From contig NZ_JACHMW010000001.1 of assembly GCF_014205115.1 (NCBI RefSeq), positions 744,001 to 808,000 on the forward strand: 64,000 nucleotides of DNA. Direction: 5' to 3'. Every line of letters starts with the position of its first letter. Positions within the stretch are counted from its first letter, which is position 1. This DNA is from Micrococcus endophyticus. GTDB taxonomy: Bacteria; Actinomycetota; Actinomycetes; Actinomycetales; Micrococcaceae. Position numbers and translations under genes: made by a program. A model generated the notes under the pieces. That model was not told the origin of the DNA, did not search any database, and saw only the letters and a list, made by a program, of their open reading frames with translations. Below are positions 44,759 to 55,709 of the stretch, piece after piece.

Positions 44759-45596
44759 CGTCCACCAGCCGCAGGACCATGCTCACGAGCCCCGCCAGTC
44801 CCACCACCACGATCACGATGCGCAGCACCGTCGGCGAGATCCGCCGGCCGATCCGGGCGCCCACGAGGCCGCCCACCATCGAGGACGCGGCGATGAGCAG
44901 CACCGCGGTCCAGTCGATGCGGTCGAAGGCGAACAGCAGGTACGACGTCGCGGCGACGAGGTTGACCACCAGCGAGAGCCAGGTCTTGATCGCGTTGGCG
45001 TGCACGAGGGTGCCGCCCACGAGGAACACGCCGAGGATGCCCATCAGCAGCACGCCCTGGGCCGCCACGAAGTACCCGCCGTACACGCCGGCCAGGAACA
45101 CGAGGACCCAGAGCACGGGGCTGACGGGCCGGCTCGGCCGGGCCGGGACGTCCACGACGCCGTCCTCGCGCGCGGCCGAGCGGCGCCGGACCCACACCTG
45201 CAGGCGCGGCTGGAGCACCACGAAGGCCAGCGCCACCACGATGAGCACGGGCGCTGCCACGCCGAACACCTCGGCCGGCAGCAGGATCAGCAGGAAGGCG
45301 CCGAGCACGCCGCCCAGCAGCGAGGCCACGGTGAGCACCGGCAACACGGCGCCGGACTCCTTGAGCTCGCGGCGGTAGCCGAACACACCGGAGAAGCCCG
45401 CGGCCACCAGGCCCATGGCGTTCGAGATCTGCGCGGTGACGGGCGGGAACCCGACCGCCACGAGGGTCGGGAAGGTGACGAGCGTGCCGGAGCCGATGAC
45501 GGAGTTGATCGTGCCGGCCCAGAAGCCGGCCAGCAGCACCAGCAGGACCTGCCAGAGCTCGAGCCCGAGGACGTCCGCGCCGAGCACGCCGATCAC
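44751..45596 (-). CDS. TSUP family sulfite/sulfonate-exporter-like permease (TauE/SafE)
   Basis: A 281-residue membrane protein with about eight hydrophobic helices in two repeats. The N-terminal repeat has GFWAGTINSVIGSGTLVTFPTLVAVGFPPVTAQISN. The second has GVYGGYFVAAQGVLLMGILGVFL and HANAIKTWLSLVVNLVAA. These glycine-rich half-repeats define the TSUP/TauE-SafE family, which moves sulfur-containing or organic anions. The substrate is unknown. Start GTG 45596 overlaps the ATPase stop (GTGA), though the ATPase is probably not its energy source, since TSUP proteins are secondary carriers. Confidence 0.88.
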   Translation of the reverse strand: MIGVLGADVLGLELWQVLLVLLAGFWAGTINSVIGSGTLVTFPTLVAVGFPPVTAQISNAMGLVAAGFSGVFGYRRELKESGAVLPVLTVASLLGGVLGAFLLILLPAEVFGVAAPVLIVVALAFVVLQPRLQVWVRRRSAAREDGVVDVPARPSRPVSPVLWVLVFLAGVYGGYFVAAQGVLLMGILGVFLVGGTLVHANAIKTWLSLVVNLVAATSYLLFAFDRIDWTAVLLIAASSMVGGLVGARIGRRISPTVLRIVIVVVGLAGLVSMVLRLVDGG

Positions 45597-46417
45597 TGGG
45601 CCACGGCGGTGTAGCGCCCGCCCGTCCGCGTCACGCGCAGGGGCGTGTCGAAGGCGGCCGAGAGGTGCCCCTCCGTGAGGGTCTGCTCGATCGGGCCCGC
45701 GGCCACCGCGTGGCCGTCGCGCAGCAGCAGCGCGTGCGTGAAGCCCGGGGGCACCTCCTCGAGGTGGTGGGTGACGAGCACGAGCGCGGGCGCGTCCTCG
45801 TCCCGGGCCAGCTCGCTGAGCTGGGCCACGAGGGCCTCGCGGCCGGCGAGGTCCAGGCCGGCGGCGGGCTCGTCGAGGAGCAGCAGCTCGGGGTCGGTCA
45901 TGAGGGAGCGGGCGATCAGCACGCGCTTGCGCTCGCCCTCGGAGAGGGTGCCGAAGCGGCGGTGCGCCAGCCGGGAGAGCCCCCAGGAGGAGACCAGGCC
46001 CAGGGCCCGCATGCGGTCCTCGTCCTCGTAGCTCTCGCGCCACGTGCCGGTCACCCCGTACGCGGCCGTGACCACGGCGTCCTGCACCTTCTCCTCGTGC
46101 GGGACCTGCGCGGCCAGCTGCGCGGAGGACAGGCCGATGCGCGGGCGCAGCTCGAACACGTCGACGGCGCCGAGCACCTCCTCGAGGATCGCGACCTCGC
46201 CTCCGGTCGGGTGCAGGCGGGTGGCGGCGATCTGGAGCAGGGTGGACTTGCCGGCGCCGTTCGGCCCCATCACGATCCACCGCTCCCCCGCCCGGAGCGT
46301 CCAGTCCAGAGGGCCGAGGATGTCGGTCTGGCCGCGGCGCACGCGCACGCGGCGCATCTGCAGCACGGCGTCCTCGTCCGGGAGGAACCAGTCGTTGGAA
46401 GGCGCGGGGAGGGTCAT
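45593..46417 (-). CDS. ABC transporter ATP-binding protein
   Basis: A 274-residue single nucleotide-binding domain. Visible are Walker A VMGPNGAGKSTLLQ, Q-loop region GLSSAQLAAQVP, signature GTLSEGERKRVLIARSL, Walker B LLLLDEPAAGLD and H-loop LVTHHLEEVP. The signature LSEGE and the HHLEEVP switch resemble the YheS-like/PhnC-distant molybdate-type ATPases called ModF-like. No permease or binding protein is adjacent apart from the TSUP carrier, so its partner is unknown. ATG 46417 is supported by TAGGGT 7 bases upstream. Divergent from serB, with an 85-base gap. Confidence 0.9.
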   Translation of the reverse strand: MTLPAPSNDWFLPDEDAVLQMRRVRVRRGQTDILGPLDWTLRAGERWIVMGPNGAGKSTLLQIAATRLHPTGGEVAILEEVLGAVDVFELRPRIGLSSAQLAAQVPHEEKVQDAVVTAAYGVTGTWRESYEDEDRMRALGLVSSWGLSRLAHRRFGTLSEGERKRVLIARSLMTDPELLLLDEPAAGLDLAGREALVAQLSELARDEDAPALVLVTHHLEEVPPGFTHALLLRDGHAVAAGPIEQTLTEGHLSAAFDTPLRVTRTGGRYTAVAQ

Positions 46418-46424
46418 GGGCTCC

Positions 46425-46430
46425 ACCCTA
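46425..46430 (-). promoter_or_regulatory. Leaderless -10 box for the ABC ATPase gene
   Basis: Minus-strand TAGGGT, 7 bases before ATG 46417, spacer GGAGCCC. Confidence 0.6.
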
Positions 46431-46489
46431 GTCCGGCCCGCGGGACGACGCTTCAGCGACGCACGGGCCCGCCGGCCCCGTCCCCCGCC

Positions 46490-46495
46490 TAGGAT
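46490..46495 (+). promoter_or_regulatory. Leaderless -10 box for serB
   Basis: TAGGAT, 7 bases before ATG 46503, spacer GCGGCGC; no ribosome site. It is divergent from the ABC ATPase box 60 bases away. Confidence 0.6.
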
Positions 46496-46502
46496 GCGGC
46501 GC

Positions 46503-47339
46503 ATGAGCACCCTGCGCCGACTCGTGGTCACCGCCGACCCCGCCCTCCTCGCCGACCGCACACCCCCGGCGGGCGTCCCCGACGACGCCGAGCGGCTCCT
46601 CGAGGACGGCCTGCTGGGCTGGCGGTTCGCCGCGGACGAGTGGGCCGCCGCCCCGGAGCCCGGTCCGGGCTGGGCCGTGCACACACTGCCGGCCGCCGTC
46701 GCCGAGGCGCCCGTGCCGCTCGTGGTGACGGACGTGGACTCCACGCTGATCCGGCAGGAGGTCATCGAGCTGCTCGCCGCCCACGCCGGCCGCGAGGCCG
46801 AGGTCGCCGCCGTCACCGAGCGGGCCATGCGCGGCGAGCTGGACTTCGCCGCCTCCCTCCACGCCCGCGTGGAGGCGCTCGCGGGCCTGCCGGTGGGCGT
46901 GGTGGACGACGTGGTGCGCGCGATCCGGCCCACCGCCGGCGCGCTCGCGCTGATCGAGGCGGTCACCGCGGCCGGCGGGCGGGTGTGCGCCGTCTCCGGC
47001 GGCTTCACCCAGGTGCTCGCGCCGCTCGCCCAGGCCTGGGGCGTGCACGCCTACTGCGCCAACGAGCTCGAGGTGCACGACGGGCACCTCACCGGCAGGG
47101 TGGCGGGCGACGTGGTGGACCGGGCCGCGAAGGCCGCCATGCTGCGCGCCTGGGCCGAGGACGCGGGCCTGTCCCCCGAGCAGGCCGTGGGCGTGGGCGA
47201 CGGGGCCAACGACATCGACCTGCTCGACGCCGCCGGCGCCGGCGTGGCCTTGTGCGCCAAGCCGGTGCTGCGGGAGCACGCAGACGTCGTCGTCGACGTC
47301 CCCTCCTTCACCCCGCTGCGCTGGCTCCTGGGACTCTGA
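46503..47339 (+). CDS. serB: Phosphoserine phosphatase SerB
   Basis: Last step of serine synthesis: hydrolysis of L-3-phosphoserine. The 278-residue HAD enzyme has a short N-terminal extension (about 1-75) without a clear ACT domain. Motif I is LVVTDVDSTLIRQEVIELLAAHAG, where the acid/base Asp is in DVDST. The E-R substrate region is AVTERAMRGELDF. Motif II is VCAVSGGFTQVL, the Lys is in RAAKAAML, and motif IV is AVGVGDGANDIDLL. ATG 46503 is supported by the -10 box 7 bases upstream. Confidence 0.94.
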   Translation: MSTLRRLVVTADPALLADRTPPAGVPDDAERLLEDGLLGWRFAADEWAAAPEPGPGWAVHTLPAAVAEAPVPLVVTDVDSTLIRQEVIELLAAHAGREAEVAAVTERAMRGELDFAASLHARVEALAGLPVGVVDDVVRAIRPTAGALALIEAVTAAGGRVCAVSGGFTQVLAPLAQAWGVHAYCANELEVHDGHLTGRVAGDVVDRAAKAAMLRAWAEDAGLSPEQAVGVGDGANDIDLLDAAGAGVALCAKPVLREHADVVVDVPSFTPLRWLLGL

Positions 47340-47384
47340 GCGGCCCCTGAGCGGCCCCTGACCCCGGCGGATCCGCCCGCGGAC

Positions 47385-47428
47385 GCACGACACCCCCCCG
47401 GCCCTGACGGGTCCGGGGGGCGTCGTGC
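47385..47428. terminator. Bidirectional terminator between serB and the SDR gene
   Basis: A seven-pair outer stem (GCACGAC with GTCGTGC) leads, after one mismatch, into a C7/G6 inner stem and an eleven-base loop. It lies between convergent genes. A tandem GCGGCCCCTGA 11-mer (47340-47361) lies just before it. Confidence 0.7.
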
Positions 47429-47441
47429 CTCGGCGCGGGGC

Positions 47442-48206
47442 TCAGCCCTCGCCGCGGGCGAGGAAGTCGCGGGCGCCGCCCACGAGCTCGGTGTGGCCGA
47501 CCTCGAGGTCGTCCCGGCCCACGAGCGCGGCCACCTCGGCGGCGAACTCCTCCACGGAGTACAGCCGGCCGGCGGCCTCGCGGCGGGCGTCGATCGCGCC
47601 CGGCTCGGCACGGTCGAGCAGCGTGGCCGTAATGGTGCCCTCGATCATGTCGCCGGAGACGACGGCGAAGCCGACGCCCTTGGCCTCGAACGCGGGGATC
47701 CGCTCGCGCAGGGCGTCCTCGCCGGCACGCTTGGAGCGGGCCACGGGCTCGTAGGAGTCCATGGTGGCGACCTCGTCGATGAAGTGCGCCTGGTGCGAGG
47801 TGACGAACACGATCTGCCCGCCGGCGGACATGCGCTCGAGGGCGGCGTCGGCCAGCGCGGCCTGCGCGTCCCGGTTGAGCTTCATGGCGTAGTCCTCGCC
47901 GAACTGGGACTCCATGCCGCCGGAGGCGTTGAGGACGAGCACGTCCAGGGAGCCGAAGCTCTCCACCGCGGCGTCGAGCAGCGCGGCGCGGTCCTCGGCG
48001 GAGGTCACGTCCCCGCCCACGGCCACGGCGCGGCCGCCGGCCTCCTCGATCTTCTGCACCACCTTGTTCGCGCGGGGCGCCTTCTGGCGGTAGTTCACCA
48101 CGACGCCCGCGCCGCGGGCGGCGAGCAGCTCGGCGGTGGCGGCGCCGATGCCGCGGGAGGATCCGGTGACGACGACGCCGCGCCCGGTGAGGTCCTTCTC
48201 AGTCAT
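47442..48206 (-). CDS. Atypical short-chain dehydrogenase/reductase family protein
   Basis: A 254-residue SDR-fold protein. The cofactor loop RGVVVTGSSRGIGAATAELL is intact and GGDVTSAEDRAALL follows. The usual NNAG is replaced by LNASGG, and the active-site region reads VTSHQAHFIDEV then SYEPVARSKRAGEDAL. Tyr and Lys are therefore seven apart instead of the canonical YxxxK, and catalysis by the classical triad is doubtful. It is 44 bases downstream of fabG and probably co-transcribed. It is not an InhA/FabI-type enoyl reductase. ATG 48206 has an AGGAAG site. Role unknown. Confidence 0.85.
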   Translation of the reverse strand: MTEKDLTGRGVVVTGSSRGIGAATAELLAARGAGVVVNYRQKAPRANKVVQKIEEAGGRAVAVGGDVTSAEDRAALLDAAVESFGSLDVLVLNASGGMESQFGEDYAMKLNRDAQAALADAALERMSAGGQIVFVTSHQAHFIDEVATMDSYEPVARSKRAGEDALRERIPAFEAKGVGFAVVSGDMIEGTITATLLDRAEPGAIDARREAAGRLYSVEEFAAEVAALVGRDDLEVGHTELVGGARDFLARGEG

Positions 48207-48250
48207 GTTCGTGTGCTTCCTGTCTGCTCTGCGATGGGCGGGAGGGCGGG

Positions 48251-49631
<1,381 letters not shown>

Positions 49632-49635
<4 letters not shown>

Positions 49636-49991
49636 GCGGGGACGGCATGGACCTGCTCGGCGCCCTCGCCGCCGGCCGCCTGGACCCGGCCGCCGGGGCC
49701 CGCCCCGCCCCGCGTGAGGACGGCCCCGCCCCGGACGGGCCGGGCGGGCTGGTCTGCTCCCGCCGCGGCTGCACCGCCGCCGCCGACTGGGCGCTGGAGT
49801 GGAACAACCCGCGCGTCCACGCCCCCGAGCGCGTGAAGACGTGGCTCGCGTGCGCGGCGCACCGGGGCTTCTTGGACGACTTCCTGAGCGCCCGCGGCTT
49901 CCTGCGCGCGGCCCGCCCCCTCGGACCGGGCACGGCCCGCCCCGGCGGCGCCACCCGACCCGCGACCTCGAAGGAGCCCCCGCGCCCATGA
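49632..49991 (+). CDS. Small conserved actinobacterial protein with a Cys/His metal-like motif
   Basis: A 119-residue protein with a disordered N-terminus. The conserved core (about 40-95) reads CSRRGCTAAADWALEWNNPR, then the segment ending LACAAHRGFLDDFLSARGFLR. The three cysteines and a histidine (CxxxxC...CxxH) look like a zinc or other metal site. Arthrobacter-type genomes carry close relatives upstream of surf1, sometimes mislabelled acetone carboxylase. ATG 49632 overlaps the DUF3099 stop, and its own TGA overlaps the SURF1 ATG. Function unknown; placement between a membrane protein and SURF1 hints at metal or heme handling. Confidence 0.8.
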
Positions 49992-50905
49992 CCGCCCCCG
50001 CCCCCGCGACCGGCCGGCGCGATCCCGGCTCCGCGCGCCCGCCGCGCCTGCGCTTCGACTTCCTGGCCACGCCGCCGTGGATCCTCGGCTTCGTGCTGTG
50101 CATCCTGTTCGCGTTCGCGTGCCACTACCTGGCGCAGTGGCAGTGGGAGCGCCGGGTGCAGGTCCAGCACCAGGTCAACCGCGTCCTGGAGAACTACGAC
50201 GACGCCCCGGTGCCCTTCGCCCAGGCCTCGCGGATGTTCACGGACTTCGACGCCCAGGACGAGTGGACCCCCGTCACGCTCTCCGGCGAGTACCTCGCCG
50301 AGGAGACCCTCGTGGTCCGCAACCGCCCCCGCGCCGGCCGCCCCGGCTACGAGGTGCTCGTGCCGTTCCGCACGGACGAGGGGCCCGTCGTCGTCGTGGA
50401 CCGCGGCTGGCTGCCGGTGGGCAACACCCCCGGCCGCCCGGACGCGGTGCCCGCCCCGCCGGCGGGGCCCGCGGAGGTCGTGGTGCGCGTCAAGCCCGGC
50501 GAGCCCGCCCTGGACCGCGACGCCCCCGAGGGCCAGGTGCCTTCGATCGACCTCGCGGAGATCCGCGGGCACGTGGGCGGGCCGGTGGCGGACACCGCCT
50601 ACGGGATCATGGTCGAGGAGGACCCGGCCGTGCAGGACCTCCCGCAGAAGCTGGTGGAGCCGACCCTCGACGAGGGCCCCCACCTCTCCTACGCGATCCA
50701 GTGGTACCTCTTCGCCGCCATGGGCTTCGGCGTGTGGGGCTACTCGGCGTGGATGCGCGCCCGCAACGACCGCGCCGACGCCCTCGAGGGCGTCCGCGAC
50801 GACGGCATGCTGACCGCCCGCCGCGCCCCGCGCCCCAAGCCCGTGCGGCGCCGCCGGGACGGCCGCCCCACGGACGAGGAGGCCGAGGACGCGCTCTTCG
50901 ACTGA
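49988..50905 (+). CDS. SURF1 family cytochrome c oxidase biogenesis protein
   Basis: A 305-residue membrane protein. The first helix (about 32-51) follows FDFLATPPWILGFVLCILFAFACHYLAQWQWERR. The extracytoplasmic domain has VTLSGEYLAEETLVVRNRPRAGRPGYEVLVPFR and VVVDRGWLPVG. The second helix is in YAIQWYLFAAMGFGVWGYSAW. It ends in a basic cytoplasmic tail. SURF1 proteins help assemble the heme a/CuB site of aa3 oxidases, consistent with ctaA and ctaB at 61-63 kb. ATG overlaps the preceding stop (ATGA). Convergent with the ABC-F gene, with 9 bases between the stops. Confidence 0.9.
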   Translation: MTAPAPATGRRDPGSARPPRLRFDFLATPPWILGFVLCILFAFACHYLAQWQWERRVQVQHQVNRVLENYDDAPVPFAQASRMFTDFDAQDEWTPVTLSGEYLAEETLVVRNRPRAGRPGYEVLVPFRTDEGPVVVVDRGWLPVGNTPGRPDAVPAPPAGPAEVVVRVKPGEPALDRDAPEGQVPSIDLAEIRGHVGGPVADTAYGIMVEEDPAVQDLPQKLVEPTLDEGPHLSYAIQWYLFAAMGFGVWGYSAWMRARNDRADALEGVRDDGMLTARRAPRPKPVRRRRDGRPTDEEAEDALFD

Positions 50906-50914
50906 GCGGACGGC

Positions 50915-52513
<1,599 letters not shown>

Positions 52514-52623
52514 GAGGGTGGCAGGCTCCTGGGGTCAGGGTGAGGGGGCGGGGTGGCTCGGCGGCGGTTCCGCGCGGCGGCGCAGGCGGGGCGCGGCACA
52601 TCGCCGGGCCAGTCTAGTGCGTC

Positions 52624-52629
52624 TACACT
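52624..52629 (+). promoter_or_regulatory. Leaderless -10 box for the zinc metallopeptidase gene
   Basis: TACACT, 8 bases before ATG 52638, spacer CTGGCCCC; no ribosome site. Confidence 0.5.
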
Positions 52630-52637
52630 CTGGCCCC

Positions 52638-53573
52638 ATGAGCTTCAACGACAACGTGCAGATCGACGCCGGCCGCGCGCGCTCGGGCGGGGGCGGGATG
52701 GGCGGCCGCGGGCTGGCCATCGGCGGCGGCGGCGGCCTGCTCGCGTTGCTGCTCGCGATCTTCGCCCCCGGCCTGGCCGGGCAGCTCGGCATCGACACCG
52801 GCGGCTCCACCGGCCAGAGCCAGTACCAGCAGCAGGGCGCCGGCGGCACCCAGCCCGTGTCGGACGAGGAGTGCTCCACGGGCGCGGACGCCAACCGCAA
52901 CACCGACTGCCGCGTGATCGCCGCCACCGAGGCGGCGGACCAGTTCTGGGGCGAGTACATGTCCCAGTTCTCGGACGTGGACTGGCGTCAGCCGCAGCTC
53001 ACCCTCTTCGCCGGCAGCGTGAGCACCGGCTGCGGCAGCGCGTCCTCGGCCATGGGCCCGTTCTACTGCCCGGCGGACGAGTCCATGTACTTCGACACCT
53101 CGTTCTTCGAGACCCTGCAGTCGGACTTCGGCGCCGAGGGCGGCCCGCTGGCGGAGCAGTACATCGTGGCCCACGAGTACGGCCACCATGTCCAGCACGT
53201 CACCGGCTACCTGCAGTACTCGCGGGACGGCAGCACCGGCCCTGAGTCGGGCGCCGTGCGCGCCGAGCTCCAGGCCGACTGCCTCGCGGGCATGTGGGCC
53301 GGCGCCGCGACCACCACCGTGGACCCCGAGTCCGGCGAGCCCTACCTGCAGCCTATCTCCCGCGAGCAGCTGCGCCAGGCGATCGATGCCGCGGCCGCCG
53401 TGGGCGACGACCGCATCCAGGAGATGTCCACCGGCCGCGTGAACCCGGAGGCCTTCACCCACGGCTCCTCCGAGCAGCGCATGGCGTGGTTCCTGCGCGG
53501 CTACGAGACCTCCCAGCAGGAGCCGGACTTCCGCCAGTGCGACACCTTCCGCGCATCCTCGCTGGACATCTGA
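52638..53573 (+). CDS. Neutral zinc metallopeptidase (YpfJ family), membrane anchored
   Basis: A 311-residue protein of the putative neutral zinc metallopeptidase family. A short glycine-rich cytoplasmic tail (SGGGGMGGRG) is followed by one helix (about 28-48). The extracytoplasmic catalytic domain has GSVSTGCGSASSAMGPFYCPADESMYFDTSFF, the zinc motif in IVAHEYGHHVQH, and the distal Glu in AELQADCLAGMWAG. Four cysteines could form disulfides. ATG 52638 is supported by the -10 box 8 bases upstream. Substrate unknown. Divergent from the ABC-F gene. Confidence 0.92.
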   Translation: MSFNDNVQIDAGRARSGGGGMGGRGLAIGGGGGLLALLLAIFAPGLAGQLGIDTGGSTGQSQYQQQGAGGTQPVSDEECSTGADANRNTDCRVIAATEAADQFWGEYMSQFSDVDWRQPQLTLFAGSVSTGCGSASSAMGPFYCPADESMYFDTSFFETLQSDFGAEGGPLAEQYIVAHEYGHHVQHVTGYLQYSRDGSTGPESGAVRAELQADCLAGMWAGAATTTVDPESGEPYLQPISREQLRQAIDAAAAVGDDRIQEMSTGRVNPEAFTHGSSEQRMAWFLRGYETSQQEPDFRQCDTFRASSLDI

Positions 53574-53594
53574 GCCGCACCTGCGCAGCACGAC

Positions 53595-53630
53595 GGCGCC
53601 CCCGCCCTCCCCACGGAAGGCGGGGGCGCC
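53595..53630. terminator. Bidirectional terminator after the metallopeptidase gene
   Basis: Perfect 12-base GC arms (53595-53606 with 53619-53630) and a twelve-base loop lie between convergent genes. Confidence 0.8.
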
Positions 53631-53660
53631 GGCGTCGGTCCGGGTGCGGGGACGGGCCGC

Positions 53661-54302
53661 TCAGCGCTCGAGCAGCTCCTCGGTCCGGCGCTGCACGTCC
53701 GCCAGCGTGACGGCCCCGTCCGGCAGGATGAACTCCCCGTCGCCGGGCACCATCACCGTGCTCAGCGTCCCGCCGGCATCGGGCCCGATCACGCCGGACC
53801 GGCTCACCGTGAACAGGGCGTCCGGTGTGTCCGCGGGCATCAGGTACCAGAGGTACGACTCGGTGGGCGGCTCCGCTGTCGGGGCAGGGCCGGCGACCCA
53901 CACCCGGACGGTGTCCCCCGCCTCCCCGGTGATCCGCTCCTCCACCCGCACGGTGAGCAGGGAGGAGGTCTGGTCACCGTCGGCCGGGGCGACGACGACG
54001 CGCCCGTCCACCTCCCGGACGCCGGCCGCCGCCATGACGGGACCGCGCACGATCACCGTCGACTTCTCCGTCAGGTCGTCGAAGCTCAACGCCGGGTCGA
54101 TCTCGCTGACCATCGTGGCCTGGTAGCGCGCCCAGAAGGCCTCCTCCGCCGACGGGGAGGCGCCCGTCGAGGTCGGCGCCGGCGCGGCGGCGGAGTCCCC
54201 GTCGACGGGCCCGGCCGCCTCGGCGGCGCAGCCGGTCAGGGCGAGTGCGAGGGCCGTCGCCAGGGCGACCACGGGGCGGGCTGAGCGGGCGATCAGGACC
54301 AT
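53661..54302 (-). CDS. Predicted lipoprotein of unknown function
   Basis: A 213-residue exported lipoprotein. A basic start (ARSARP), the hydrophobic core VVALATALALAL and the lipobox LTGCAA place the lipidated Cys near residue 25. An alanine/serine/proline linker follows. The mature domain has EEAFWARYQATMVSEIDPALSFDDLTEKSTVIVRGPV, VVAPADGDQTSSLLTVRVEERITGEAGDTVRVWV and YLWYLMPADTPDALFTVSRSG, a beta-rich fold of a type common in secreted actinobacterial proteins. No family is named with confidence. ATG 54302 has only a weak ribosome site, and an upstream in-frame start is possible. Confidence 0.7.
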   Translation of the reverse strand: MVLIARSARPVVALATALALALTGCAAEAAGPVDGDSAAAPAPTSTGASPSAEEAFWARYQATMVSEIDPALSFDDLTEKSTVIVRGPVMAAAGVREVDGRVVVAPADGDQTSSLLTVRVEERITGEAGDTVRVWVAGPAPTAEPPTESYLWYLMPADTPDALFTVSRSGVIGPDAGGTLSTVMVPGDGEFILPDGAVTLADVQRRTEELLER

Positions 54303-54392
54303 GCGGGGACCCCTGTCCAGGATGCACCCCTCCCGGTGAGGGGCCTGTGCCCGATTGTCCACCGACGGCCCGGCCAGCGCCACCACGCGCGT

Positions 54393-54449
54393 CCATCCGG
54401 ACCTTCGGACCGGAATCCGGCGCCCATACCGGTCGGAAGGTCCGGATGG
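54393..54449. repeat. Imperfect 21-base inverted repeat in the lipoprotein/sufT gap
   Basis: Arms 54393-54413 and 54429-54449 match in 20 of 21 positions and are separated by 15 bases. There is no T tract, and a separate perfect terminator lies 42 bases away. It could be a cruciform, an RNA element in the lipoprotein leader, or a protein site. Confidence 0.6.
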
Positions 54450-54490
54450 GCGGCAGGTGCGGGCGGGAGTCCCACCGGTCCCCCGGCATG

Positions 54491-54536
54491 ACGACGCCGG
54501 CCCGCACCTCCCCGTGGAGGTGCGGGCCGGCGTCGT
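54491..54536 (-). terminator. Terminator of the suf operon
   Basis: Perfect 21-base arms (54491-54511 with 54516-54536) and a four-base CCGT loop lie 33 bases past the sufT stop. Confidence 0.85.
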
Positions 54537-54569
54537 GGTCCGGGGCGCGCACGCCCGGGACGGGAGGGG

Positions 54570-54896
54570 TCAGATGTTGAAGCCGAGGGCCCGCATCTGG
54601 TCGCGGCCGTCCTCGGTGATCCGCTCGGGACCCCACGGCGGCATCCAGACCCAGTTCAGGCGCCACTCGTCCACCATGGTGCCGATGGCGCGCGAGACCT
54701 GGTCCTCGATCTCGTCGGTCAGCGGGCACGCCGCGGTGGTGAGGGTCATGTCCACGAGCAGCGCGCCGTCCTCGGCGTAGTGCAGCCCGTAGAGCAGGCC
54801 CAGGTCCACGACGTTGACGCCGAGCTCCGGGTCGATCACGTCCTTGAGGGCCTCACGGACGTCCTCCGTGGGCACCTGGTTCGCGGTCTCGGTCAT
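54570..54896 (-). CDS. sufT: SufT-like MIP18/DUF59 Fe-S assembly protein
   Basis: A 108-residue DUF59 (MIP18) protein: VREALKDVIDPELGVNVVDLGLLYGL is the family hallmark. VDMTLTTAACPLTDEIEDQV carries the conserved Cys in the AACPL motif, and LNWVWMPPWGPERITEDGRDQMRALGF closes the domain. SufT helps mature Fe-S proteins, especially when Fe-S demand is high. It starts 1 base after the sufC stop, clearly in the operon. The sufS and sufU genes that normally precede sufT in actinobacteria are not here. Confidence 0.93.
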   Translation of the reverse strand: MTETANQVPTEDVREALKDVIDPELGVNVVDLGLLYGLHYAEDGALLVDMTLTTAACPLTDEIEDQVSRAIGTMVDEWRLNWVWMPPWGPERITEDGRDQMRALGFNI

Positions 54897-54897
54897 C

Positions 54898-55662
54898 TCA
54901 GACCCCCGCCGCGGCCTTCTCGAAGCGGGCGTAGCCCTCGGCCTCGAGCTGCGCGGCGAGCTCCGGGCCGCCGGACTCGGCCACGCGGCCGTCCACGAGC
55001 ACGTGCACGTGGTCCGGCTTGATGTAGTTGAGGATGCGCGTGTAGTGGGTGATGAGCAGGGTGCCCATCTCGTTCTGCTCGGCGGCTCGGTTCACGCCCT
55101 CGGAGACGATGCGCAGCGCGTCCACGTCGAGGCCGGAGTCGGTCTCATCGAGGATGGCGAACTTCGGCTTGAACAGCTCGAGCTGGAGGATCTCGGCGCG
55201 CTTCTTCTCGCCGCCGGAGAAGCCCTCGTTGACGTTGCGGTTCATGAACGCCGGGTCGATCTGCAGGGCCTCGAAGGCGCCCTTGACGTCCTTGGTCCAG
55301 GTGCGCAGCGAGGGGGCCTCGCCGTCGAGGGCGGTCTTGGCGGTGCGCAGGAAGTTGGTCATGGTGACGCCCGGGATCTCCACGGGGTACTGCATGGCCA
55401 GGAACAGGCCGGCCTGGGCGCGCTCGTCGACGCCCATCTCCAGCACGTCCTCGCCGTCGAGGGTGATGGAGCCGGAGGTGACCTCGTAGCGCGGGTGGCC
55501 GGCGATGGTGGAGGCCAGCGTGGACTTGCCGGAGCCGTTGGGGCCCATGATGGCGTGGGTCTGGCCGGTCTCGATGGTGAGGGAGAGACCCTTGAGGATC
55601 TCCTTGGGGCCGTTCTCGGTCTCGATCTGCACGTGCAGGTCGGTGATCTGCAGGGTTGCCAT
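54898..55662 (-). CDS. sufC: Fe-S cluster assembly ATPase SufC
   Basis: A 254-residue cytosolic ABC-type ATPase that drives the SufBC2D scaffold. Walker A is MGPNGSGKSTLAST, the Q-loop is in FLAMQYPVEIPGV, the signature is EGFSGGEKKRAEILQ, Walker B is FAILDETDSGLDVDAL, and the H-loop is LLITHYTRIL. The DETDSGLD variant is characteristic of SufC. ATG 55662 is 47 bases after sufD and has only a weak AGGAG-containing leader. Directly followed by sufT. Confidence 0.97.
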   Translation of the reverse strand: MATLQITDLHVQIETENGPKEILKGLSLTIETGQTHAIMGPNGSGKSTLASTIAGHPRYEVTSGSITLDGEDVLEMGVDERAQAGLFLAMQYPVEIPGVTMTNFLRTAKTALDGEAPSLRTWTKDVKGAFEALQIDPAFMNRNVNEGFSGGEKKRAEILQLELFKPKFAILDETDSGLDVDALRIVSEGVNRAAEQNEMGTLLITHYTRILNYIKPDHVHVLVDGRVAESGGPELAAQLEAEGYARFEKAAAGV

Positions 55663-55709
55663 GGGTGGTTCTCCTAGTGAGGAAGCGTGGTGGGGTTCTT
55701 CGGCGGCGG

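Noticed and set aside
47340-47361. Tandem GCGGCCCCTGA 11-mer after serB as a repeat element
   Set aside because: Only two copies and it includes the serB stop; most simply a local slippage duplication next to the terminator.
54245-54780. Small plus-strand open frames in the gap between the lipoprotein and sufT genes
   Set aside because: They are created by the inverted repeat and the terminator hairpin; no start context or conserved sequence.
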